In this document: positions 54,378 to 60,778 of the stretch, one piece after another
Numbering within the stretch: position 1 is the first letter of the stretch
Layout: every line of letters starts with the position of its first letter
The notes under the pieces: model-generated
What the model was told of the DNA's origin: nothing
What the model saw: the letters and a program-made list of their open reading frames with translations, nothing else
The model's database searches: none
Position numbers and translations under genes: made by a program
Assembly: GCA_011524905.1 (NCBI GenBank)
Contig: WTJI01000052.1
Location: 1-60,778, forward strand
DNA from: Flavobacteriales bacterium
Lineage (GTDB): Bacteria; Bacteroidota; Bacteroidia; Flavobacteriales; Flavobacteriaceae
Direction: 5' to 3'
DNA length: 60,778 nucleotides

Positions 54378-55322
54378 ATGAATATTCTTCATGTTGACGA
54401 AAATCACCCCTTGCTATTAAGAAGCTTTGAAAAGCTAGGACATACCAATAAAATTGCATATACAACGCCGCTAGCTGAACTTTGGGATATCTTGAAAGAA
54501 TACCAGGGTCTAATCATCCGTTCTCGTTTTCCTATCAATGCAGATGTGATAGATCAAGCCAAAAACTTAAAGTTTATTGGTCGGTTGGGGGCTGGGTTGG
54601 AAAATATAGATTTAGAATATGCCCAAAAAAAAGGAATTGTCCTTTTTGCTGCACCAGAGGGAAATCAAAATGCCGTCGGCGAACATTGCCTGGCCTTACT
54701 ACTAAGTCTGTTCAACAAATTACGCCAAGGGCATCAATCCATACAAAATGGGAATTGGATACGCGAAGCCCATCGCGGGACGGAGCTCGCTGGCAAAACT
54801 GTGGGGATTATTGGCTATGGATACATGGGAAAAAGCTTTGCCCAAAAACTCGCTGCATTAGACGCAGAAGTCCTGTGCCACGACCGACTGCCTAATAAGG
54901 GGGATCGGTTTGCCAAGCAAGTCTCCTTGGAAACACTTCAAAGTAAGGCAGAGGTAATCAGCATCCACACCGATCAAAACCCAACGACCCAACCTCTTAT
55001 TGATTCAGCATTTATCGATGCTATGCAGCATCCATTTTGGTTGCTTAATACTGCCCGTGGAAGTGCTGTAAATACGGAAGCCTTGGTCAATGGGTTGCAG
55101 CAAGGAAAAATAGTTGGAGCTGGTTTGGATGTGTTGGAATACGAATCTCAGTCTTTTCACTCCATATTCAATCAAAAAAAGCAACCAAAAGCTTTGGCTT
55201 TTTTGTTACAAGCAGAAAATGTGCTGCTCAGTCCACACGTTGGTGGATGGACCATCGAAAGTCATGCTCGACTTGCGAAAACAATAGTTGAAAAATTTAT
55301 CAATCATTTTCATCAATCCTAA
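54378..55322 (+). CDS. D-2-hydroxyacid dehydrogenase (phosphoglycerate dehydrogenase-like)
   Basis: This NAD-dependent dehydrogenase has 314 residues, with the substrate segment GRLGAGLENID (about 67-78), the Rossmann motif GIIGYGYMGKS, the catalytic Arg of NTARGSAVN, an acidic residue in VLEYE and the catalytic His in LSPHVGGWT. It lacks the ACT domain of SerA and is not placed next to serC, so it may act on another 2-hydroxyacid. It is three bases after mgtE and five before the arsC-like gene. Confidence 0.86.
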   Translation: MNILHVDENHPLLLRSFEKLGHTNKIAYTTPLAELWDILKEYQGLIIRSRFPINADVIDQAKNLKFIGRLGAGLENIDLEYAQKKGIVLFAAPEGNQNAVGEHCLALLLSLFNKLRQGHQSIQNGNWIREAHRGTELAGKTVGIIGYGYMGKSFAQKLAALDAEVLCHDRLPNKGDRFAKQVSLETLQSKAEVISIHTDQNPTTQPLIDSAFIDAMQHPFWLLNTARGSAVNTEALVNGLQQGKIVGAGLDVLEYESQSFHSIFNQKKQPKALAFLLQAENVLLSPHVGGWTIESHARLAKTIVEKFINHFHQS

Positions 55323-55327
55323 ATGAA

Positions 55328-55747
55328 ATGAAAAACATTCTAGTCTTATGCACAGGAAACTCTTGCCGAAGCCAAATAGCGCACGGTTTTTTAGCACATT
55401 ATGCGGGAAAGAAAGCCAATATCTATTCTGCGGGGATTGAGACCCATGGCCTTAATCCAAATGCTGTTGCTGCCTTAAATGAAGTAGGGTTAGATATTTC
55501 CCACCACAGTTCAAATCTGGTGGATGACTACTGGGATATAAATTTTGATTTTATCATTACTGTATGTGACCACGCCGCAGAAAATTGCCCTGTTTTTCCC
55601 TCAGCTACTGCCAAAAGACTCCACCAAAATTTTTCCGACCCGAGCAAAATAAAGGGTTCAGTGTCAGAGATACAAGCCGCTTTTCGTAAAACACGAGATG
55701 ATATTCAACGCTATTGTATGCATTTTGTTGAATCGTATCTGGATTAG
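55328..55747 (+). CDS. arsC: Thioredoxin-type arsenate reductase / low-molecular-weight phosphatase
   Basis: This has 139 residues with P-loop CTGNSCRS (Cys8 to Arg14, C-x5-R). Two further Cys, Cys80 and Cys87, have the six-residue spacing of the Cys82/Cys89 pair in thioredoxin-coupled ArsC. This supports arsenate reductase over a plain tyrosine phosphatase. There is no ars operon here; it ends the ribF operon. The stop interlocks with lysC in TTAG at 55744-55747. Confidence 0.84.
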   Translation: MKNILVLCTGNSCRSQIAHGFLAHYAGKKANIYSAGIETHGLNPNAVAALNEVGLDISHHSSNLVDDYWDINFDFIITVCDHAAENCPVFPSATAKRLHQNFSDPSKIKGSVSEIQAAFRKTRDDIQRYCMHFVESYLD

Positions 55748-56997
55748 GTTGTAACCAACTGAATCGTTTCTTGGGTTCGCTGTTCCAAGAGCACTTTTTT
55801 TCCATTATTAAGAATACGATCCAAGGCACGCTCATCAAAATGTCGAATGGTATAAAGATTAACGCTTTGATGGGCTGTAACCTTAAATTTCGATTCTAAC
55901 TCTTTGATCAATTCAGGCAAACGATTGTATTTATTGTGGATACAAACCGAAAAGCTAATTGCAGAGTTTTGAATTAATTCTACCCGCATTTGATATTGAT
56001 GGAGCAAAGCAAATATGGCACTAATACTGTCTTCTACTATGAATGAAAAATCTAGGGAAGACATTCGCAATAACACCTGGTCTTTTTTTAAAATAAAGCA
56101 CGGCATGTAAGGAATCAAAGTTTGTCCTTTAGAAACTGAAGTGCCAGGATCTTCTGGCTTTACAAATGACTTAACAAATAAGGGGATTTCTTTTCGTTGC
56201 AACGGCTGGAGTGTTTTTGGGTGAATCACCGAAGCTCCATAGTAAGCCAATTCAATTGCTTCACGATAGGATATTTGATGAAGCAATTGTGTGTTGTCAA
56301 AAACCCTTGGATCGGCATTGAGTACGCCAGGAACATCTTTCCAAATTGTGACCGATTCAGCGTCCAAGGCGTAGGCAAAAATAGCAGCTGTGTAATCAGA
56401 CCCTTCTCTTCCTAAAGTCGTGGTAAAGTTATTGGAATCACTTCCTATAAATCCTTGGGTGATGATAGTTTGCTTACGCTTTACTGCTGCTTTGATAACG
56501 GCTTGTGTTTTTTCCCAGTCTAAGTTTGCATCCCGATAATAAGCATCTGTTTTTACACAATTTCGAGCATCCAGCCATATAGTCTCTATGCCTTGCGCAT
56601 TCAAATATGCTGCAATAATGGTCGTAGAAACCAATTCGCCAAAACTCACAAGTTGATCATAAACAAAACTACGATTTGGTGATTTATTTGTTTTTACAAA
56701 ATCTTTCAGCTCCTGGAACAAGTCTAAAACTTGACTTTTTACTGCTTTAGCTTCTGCCCCAAACAAATCATCAATATGCGAAAAATGGTAAGCTTGGATT
56801 TGGGTTATATGCGTAGCTATTGTTTCAGGTGCTTCAAAATATGCTTCGACTACAGCTTCTAGGGCATTGGTCATTTTACCCATAGCTGAGACAACTACAA
56901 CTGTATCTTGGCCTCCTTTTTTTTGTATGACCTGATATAAATTTCGGATTCCATTGGCATCTTTAACCGAGGCTCCACCAAATTTAAATACCTTCAT
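55744..56997 (-). CDS. lysC: Aspartate kinase
   Basis: This makes aspartyl phosphate, the first step to Lys, Thr and Met. The ATP-binding KFGGASV is at residues 4-10, LGREGSDYTAA is the substrate region, and two ACT-like regions lie after about 290. The 417 residues are monofunctional, not fused to homoserine dehydrogenase. The gene overlaps the upstream GNAT gene by four bases (ATGA). Confidence 0.94.
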   Translation of the reverse strand: MKVFKFGGASVKDANGIRNLYQVIQKKGGQDTVVVVSAMGKMTNALEAVVEAYFEAPETIATHITQIQAYHFSHIDDLFGAEAKAVKSQVLDLFQELKDFVKTNKSPNRSFVYDQLVSFGELVSTTIIAAYLNAQGIETIWLDARNCVKTDAYYRDANLDWEKTQAVIKAAVKRKQTIITQGFIGSDSNNFTTTLGREGSDYTAAIFAYALDAESVTIWKDVPGVLNADPRVFDNTQLLHQISYREAIELAYYGASVIHPKTLQPLQRKEIPLFVKSFVKPEDPGTSVSKGQTLIPYMPCFILKKDQVLLRMSSLDFSFIVEDSISAIFALLHQYQMRVELIQNSAISFSVCIHNKYNRLPELIKELESKFKVTAHQSVNLYTIRHFDERALDRILNNGKKVLLEQRTQETIQLVTT

Positions 56998-57476
56998 TTT
57001 TTCTTTTTCAAATAGTGCGCCATAGTTTCACGATCCATCTGCACGGTATCCCACTCTTGAAGAACCTGGGCACCGCTTTTTTTGTAAAACTGTACGGCTG
57101 TATTGTTCCAATCCAAGACCACCCACTCAATTCTATTAACTCCACTTGTATAAGCATGTTCTATAAAGGCTTTGTATAGGGCCGTTCCTACCCCCCTACC
57201 CTTATGAGATTCGGTTACTATCAAGTCTTCTAGGTGTAAAGTGGGGCCTTTCCAAGTCGAATAGCGCGGGTAAAAAAGGGCCATTCCAATAACCTGACCG
57301 TCCGATTCAGCAACCAAACATTGAAATAATGGATTAACACCAAAGCCGTGGGCTTTTATATCTTCTTCCTTCACTACTACAGCGTCAGGTTCTTTTTCAA
57401 AAACGGCTAATTCTTGAATCAAAGCCAAAATGGCGGCTGCATCACTTTTTATGGCCTGTCGGATTTGAACTTTCAT
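56994..57476 (-). CDS. GNAT-family N-acetyltransferase
   Basis: This has 160 residues. The acetyl-CoA-binding motif VTESHKGRGVGTALYKA lies at about 88-104, preceded by LHLEDL and followed by WNNTAVQFYKKSGA. The overall pattern is like spermidine/spermine or thialysine N-acetyltransferases (FYPRYSTWKGPTLHLEDL). A polyamine or lysine-analogue substrate is inferred. It lies upstream of and overlapping lysC. Confidence 0.87.
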   Translation of the reverse strand: MKVQIRQAIKSDAAAILALIQELAVFEKEPDAVVVKEEDIKAHGFGVNPLFQCLVAESDGQVIGMALFYPRYSTWKGPTLHLEDLIVTESHKGRGVGTALYKAFIEHAYTSGVNRIEWVVLDWNNTAVQFYKKSGAQVLQEWDTVQMDRETMAHYLKKKK

Positions 57477-57565
57477 AGTTTTTATAAGCCGTAAAAATAA
57501 GGTAAAGCTGACACTTTCAGAAGTCTAGCTATTGTATTCTAACAATTTAGAAGGATGGGGTGAGA

Positions 57566-58345
57566 TTACAACAACTGTTCAACCCAGTACAAAAATTCTT
57601 GAGAAAACTGTTGCGGGTTTTCTGCGTGTAGAAAATGACCAGCATGCGCAATGTCTTTGATTTGGGCGTTGGGAAAATGATGTTGAATTAGCAGTTGATC
57701 TTGATCTTCAATGTAACCCGATCTGACGCCACGTAAAAATAGTGTGGGCTTTGGACAGACAAAATCTACTGGAAGCGGCGCACCAACAGCAGGTCCTGCT
57801 TGTTTTAATACTTCAATATTAATCCTAAGTCCCAGCTGGCCTGGTTCAACCCAATAAATATTTTTAAGTAGAAATTGCCGAAAACTCCAATCAGGGATAT
57901 AAGACGCTAGGGCAGCGTCAACAGCCTTTCGACTGCTTAGCTGTGAAAAATCTAGGCTAGCTAGGCCCTTTAATATGGCTTGATGATGAGAAGGATAGCT
58001 CTTGGGGGCAATGTCTGCGACAAGCAGACCCAATAATTCCTCAGGATGCTGACAAGCCCAATACATCGCTGTTTTACCTCCCATAGAATGGCCTAAAACG
58101 ATACACTGACCTACTCCATTTTTCTGCCTGTAGGCTTCTAAATCAGCGGCCATGGCAGCATAATCAAACCTATGATCCCAAAAACTCCGACCATGGTTGC
58201 GCTGGTCAATCAGATGTACCCGAAATCCTTTTTCAGCCCATTTTTTACCAAGGGTTTTCCAATTATCACCCATCCCTAAAAAACCGTGGAGAATAAGTAA
58301 ATCAACTCCTGATTCCCCCAATAAAGTAGCATGTAATTCAGACAT
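57566..58345 (-). CDS. Alpha/beta hydrolase, YbfF-like esterase
   Basis: This 259-residue hydrolase has the oxyanion segment LHGFLGMGDNW (about 20-30), nucleophile Ser in GHSMGGKTA and His in AHAGHFLHAE. It resembles the YbfF acyl-CoA/ester hydrolases. Its ATG shares one base with the pdxJ stop codon (TAATG), so translation is coupled. The natural substrate is unknown. Confidence 0.87.
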   Translation of the reverse strand: MSELHATLLGESGVDLLILHGFLGMGDNWKTLGKKWAEKGFRVHLIDQRNHGRSFWDHRFDYAAMAADLEAYRQKNGVGQCIVLGHSMGGKTAMYWACQHPEELLGLLVADIAPKSYPSHHQAILKGLASLDFSQLSSRKAVDAALASYIPDWSFRQFLLKNIYWVEPGQLGLRINIEVLKQAGPAVGAPLPVDFVCPKPTLFLRGVRSGYIEDQDQLLIQHHFPNAQIKDIAHAGHFLHAENPQQFSQEFLYWVEQLL

Positions 58346-59058
58346 TAACGCAGCTTTTCAAGGTAGGATTGAATGACCGTTTCAAAACCCAAATACAAGG
58401 ATTCGCTGATCAAGGCATGACCAATAGATACTTCTAACAAATTGGGAATATTATTTACAAAAAACTGGACGTTATTCAAACTTAAATCGTGCCCTGCATT
58501 GAGACCTAAACCCACGTCTTGTGCTTTTTCAGCAGCAGCTACAAAGGGAGCAATGGCAGCTTCGGGTGACTTGGGATATTCCACTGCGTAGGCTTCTGTG
58601 TATAGCTCTATCCGATCTGTACCCGTGTCTCTAGCTGCAGCAACCATCTCAGAATCTGGATCAACAAAAATAGAAGTACGGATGCCTGCTTTTTGAAAGC
58701 GCTCTATAATCTCCTTCAATGAATTTTGATGTTCAACTGTATCCCATCCTGCATTGGAAGTTAAAGCATCGGGAGCATCGGGAACTAAGGTCACTTGCGT
58801 TGGGCAGACCTCTAACACCAAATCGATAAACTTTGAATTGGGATTCCCTTCAATATTAAATTCGGTCGTGATTACAGAGGGTAATGCCCGGGCATCGGCA
58901 TATCGAATATGACGTTCGTCAGGTCGGGGGTGAATTGTGATGCCTTGAGCACCCATTTTCTGTAAATCGGCAGCTACTTGCAATAAATCGGGAACCTGTC
59001 CACCACGCGCATTACGTAGGGTTGCAACTTTGTTGATGTTTACACTTAGTTGGGTCAT
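58345..59058 (-). CDS. pdxJ: Pyridoxine 5'-phosphate synthase
   Basis: PdxJ condenses 1-deoxyxylulose-5-phosphate with 3-amino-2-oxopropyl phosphate to form pyridoxine phosphate. It is a TIM barrel of 237 residues with VNINKVATLRNARGG at the N-terminus, HPRPDERHIRY, TEFNIEGNP and GLNAGHDLSLNN. ATG 59058 is preferred over 59073. The -7 box TACCTTTG lies 12 bases upstream. It is divergent from nadK. Confidence 0.96.
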   Translation of the reverse strand: MTQLSVNINKVATLRNARGGQVPDLLQVAADLQKMGAQGITIHPRPDERHIRYADARALPSVITTEFNIEGNPNSKFIDLVLEVCPTQVTLVPDAPDALTSNAGWDTVEHQNSLKEIIERFQKAGIRTSIFVDPDSEMVAAARDTGTDRIELYTEAYAVEYPKSPEAAIAPFVAAAEKAQDVGLGLNAGHDLSLNNVQFFVNNIPNLLEVSIGHALISESLYLGFETVIQSYLEKLR

Positions 59059-59070
59059 AACATTTTTTGA

Positions 59071-59078
59071 CAAAGGTA
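59071..59078 (-). promoter_or_regulatory. -7 box of pdxJ
   Basis: The minus strand reads TACCTTTG, a full TAnnTTTG match, 12 bases before the pdxJ ATG. The leader would be about six bases. Confidence 0.5.
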
Positions 59079-59120
59079 CATGTTCTTCAAATGAATTTTG
59101 AATTTTTAGCCACTATCCCT

Positions 59121-59154
59121 TTGATATTTATCCCTGGGAATCTTTGTATCTTTG
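59121..59154 (+). promoter_or_regulatory. Promoter of nadK
   Basis: TTG at 59121-59123 and TATCTTTG at 59147-59154 are separated by 23 bases, the upper end of the usual range. Only four bases separate the box from ATG 59159, so the nadK message should be leaderless. Confidence 0.6.
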
Positions 59155-59158
59155 TCCC

Positions 59159-60040
59159 ATGAACATAGCCCTCTTTTCCGCCTACGATCAAGCGGTAACC
59201 GTTGAATATGCGCTGGCAATCCACAAAATTGTTCAAAACCAAGGACATCAAATCTGGATAGATCAAAGGCTGCAAAAACACTTTGAGCGAGCTGAATGTG
59301 CAGCTGACTTTTTTGACAGCAGTCAGTCTATGAAACAAGATTTTGACGTTTTATTTTCTGTCGGGGGAGATGGTACACTTTTACGTGCAATCCCTTTCGT
59401 GTATGACAGCGGGGTCCCTATTTTGGGAATTAACACAGGCCGTCTTGGCTTTTTAACCTCTTTACAAAAAGAATCTTTAGAAAAAGGGTTGGAACTCTTC
59501 TTTAAAGGATCTTACGAATTAGTTTCACGAAGTCTTATTCATTTACAAACCGAGCCTCGAGTAGATGCCATTGAAGACTTTGGCTACGCTTTAAATGAGG
59601 TCACACTGATACGAAAAAACTCAACGGCTATGTTGCGGATCGACTCTCAAGTTAACAATAAGCAACTGACCAACTATTGGGCAGATGGGTTAATTGTGGC
59701 AACTCCCACAGGATCTACTGGCTATTCATTGAGTAATGGAGGGCCAATTCTGACACCCGAAACCGAGTGTTTTGTACTTAATCCAATAGCCCCCCACAAC
59801 ATCAATATCAGACCGCTGATTTTACCTGATACGGCAAAAATTCAACTCAGTGTGGAAGGTCGAGGCACCCACCATTTGGTGTCTATGGATGCCCGCATGC
59901 TCAGTGTTCCGATGCATACCAAAATCTTGCTTCAAAAAGCACCATTCCAAATCCAAACGATTCAAATTCATGGAGATGATTTTTTCCAAACCCTACGCAA
60001 CAAACTATTTTGGGGACATGACCCAAGAAATAGACAATAA
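59159..60040 (+). CDS. nadK: NAD kinase
   Basis: NadK phosphorylates NAD to NADP. The GGDGT motif lies at about 67-71 (VGGDGTLLRA), followed by NTGRLGFL, ADGLIVATPTGSTGYSLS and the glycine-rich SNGGPIL. The length is 293 residues from ATG 59159, just after the -7 box. The DUF6089 gene follows, the order usual in flavobacteria ahead of uppS and bamA. Confidence 0.96.
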   Translation: MNIALFSAYDQAVTVEYALAIHKIVQNQGHQIWIDQRLQKHFERAECAADFFDSSQSMKQDFDVLFSVGGDGTLLRAIPFVYDSGVPILGINTGRLGFLTSLQKESLEKGLELFFKGSYELVSRSLIHLQTEPRVDAIEDFGYALNEVTLIRKNSTAMLRIDSQVNNKQLTNYWADGLIVATPTGSTGYSLSNGGPILTPETECFVLNPIAPHNINIRPLILPDTAKIQLSVEGRGTHHLVSMDARMLSVPMHTKILLQKAPFQIQTIQIHGDDFFQTLRNKLFWGHDPRNRQ

Positions 60041-60078
60041 TTCCTCTGTTTTTCAGTTAGATATAGACCGATAAACTA

Positions 60079-60778
60079 GTGCTTTTGCAGAAGCTTTTTT
60101 ATAGAATAACTCTTATTGGGGGATGGTTGATTATTGCGTTGAGCCACGCAACCAACGCACAGTACCACGAAATTGGTGCTTTTGTTGGTGCAAGTAGCTA
60201 TCGCGGTGATGTGGGGTCTTCTTATTTTGTCTATCCCAACAGTCCCGCTTTTGGTATTGTTTATAAATGGAATGTTACCACGAGATACTCCCTACGTTTT
60301 ACTGCTTTCAACTCAACACTCGTTGGGAATGATTACAAATCTACAGATTTGAGCCGTTTTTTACGTGGCTACAAATTTGAAAATAATGTGAACGAGGTTA
60401 GTCTAGGGGCCGAGATAAATTTTAAAGAATTTAACCTCCACACAGGCCAACCAGACTTCTCTCCCTATCTGTTTATTGGGGCTAGTTACGTAGACTATAA
60501 TTTATTTTATTTCGAAGGTGCCCCACCTGCAGAACAAATAGATTATGAAGGGGAACAAAAAGTAGCGATTCCAATAATCGTTGGATTCAAAGTCAATCCC
60601 AATCCATTGATGGTATTGGGTTTTGAGGTGGGTTTGCGCTACGCTCTGACCGATAATTTGGATGGCAGTAATCCTGTAGATGAATTTGATTTTGCCCGCT
60701 TTGGAGACTTTACGAATAATGACTGGTATATTTTTTCTGGCTTGACAATTTCATTTACCTTTGGCGACTTACCGTGTT
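60079..60778 (+). CDS. DUF6089-like outer-membrane beta-barrel protein, 3' end cut by the window
   Basis: The open frame runs from GTG 60079 to the window end without a stop (233 codons). A signal peptide is visible (hydrophobic residues about 8-22, ending near TNAQ). Then follow YHEIGAFVGASSYRGDVG, ENNVNEVSLGAEINF, SPYLFIGASY and a C-terminal ISFTFGDL, all of outer-membrane beta-barrel type. Position after nadK matches the DUF6089 protein found before uppS and bamA in flavobacteria. GTG is chosen because an in-frame TAG lies at 60064-60066; TTG 60085 is possible. Confidence 0.78.
   Translation, partial: MLLQKLFYRITLIGGWLIIALSHATNAQYHEIGAFVGASSYRGDVGSSYFVYPNSPAFGIVYKWNVTTRYSLRFTAFNSTLVGNDYKSTDLSRFLRGYKFENNVNEVSLGAEINFKEFNLHTGQPDFSPYLFIGASYVDYNLFYFEGAPPAEQIDYEGEQKVAIPIIVGFKVNPNPLMVLGFEVGLRYALTDNLDGSNPVDEFDFARFGDFTNNDWYIFSGLTISFTFGDLPC

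Noticed and set aside
1-60778. Search by eye for CRISPR arrays, insertion sequences, prophage genes, integrases and toxin-antitoxin pairs
   Set aside because: No regularly spaced repeats, transposase motifs, terminal inverted repeats or phage genes were seen; the gene content is chromosomal.

Overview
The window comes from a member of the Bacteroidota, most likely a marine member of the Flavobacteriaceae. The evidence is a SusC/SusD pair, three TonB-dependent outer-membrane receptors in all, a protease with a type IX secretion sorting domain, Bacteroidota-type promoters (TAnnTTTG -7 boxes, some with a TTG element upstream) and several gene orders typical of flavobacteria (mutS - SpoU methyltransferase - folK - sppA; tig-clpP-clpX; rpsP-rimM; prs-rplY-pth; nadK-DUF6089). 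The genome looks compact. No gap between genes exceeds about 250 bases, operon neighbours often overlap by 1-20 bases, and five of nine convergent gene pairs overlap by exactly four bases with interlocked stop codons. I see no insertion sequence, prophage, CRISPR array or replication origin.

Layout. 1-15.9 kb is housekeeping: tRNA-Gly, mutS, a SpoU methyltransferase, a FolK-deoxynucleoside kinase fusion, sppA-yhhQ-rluF, DUF2797, a GH3-like protein, tig-clpP-clpX, rpsP-rimM and a glutaryl-CoA dehydrogenase-like enzyme. 15.9-23.3 kb holds a TonB receptor, a Rieske Tat-lipoprotein and a probable metal-uptake operon (His/Cys-rich secreted peptide, acidic lipoprotein, TonB receptor, YhhN, unknown protein). 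An intrinsic-terminator hairpin lies inside the signal-peptide codons of that receptor. 23.4-42.6 kb is a carbohydrate region: a NagB-PIG-L fusion, a Tat-exported GMC dehydrogenase with its small subunit, a Gfo/Idh/MocA oxidoreductase, two DUF1080 (3-keto-glycoside hydrolase/lyase family) proteins, SusD, SusC, a very large FG-GAP/ASPIC lipoprotein, a thioesterase, ManA and a sulfatase. 42.7-60.8 kb is again mostly housekeeping: tRNA-Leu, prs-rplY-pth, a secreted metzincin with a partner lipoprotein, ribF-serS-DUF4286-rsmA-mgtE-hydroxyacid dehydrogenase-arsC, lysC with a GNAT protein, pdxJ with a hydrolase, nadK, and a DUF6089 protein cut by the window end.

How the genes may work together. The most interesting group is 25.4-35.3 kb. 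SusC/SusD would import a glycoside. The GMC enzyme carries a C-x5-C-x3-C motif like the 3Fe-4S ligands of bacterial FAD glucose dehydrogenases, and with its Tat-type small subunit it could oxidise the sugar at C3 in the periplasm. The two DUF1080 proteins could then cleave the 3-keto-glycoside by elimination, and the Gfo/Idh enzyme could reduce or interconvert keto-sugars. No classical glycoside hydrolase is present, so this may be an oxidation-dependent sugar utilisation locus. The sulfatase and ManA nearby hint at a sulfated or mannose-containing substrate, but that is inference.
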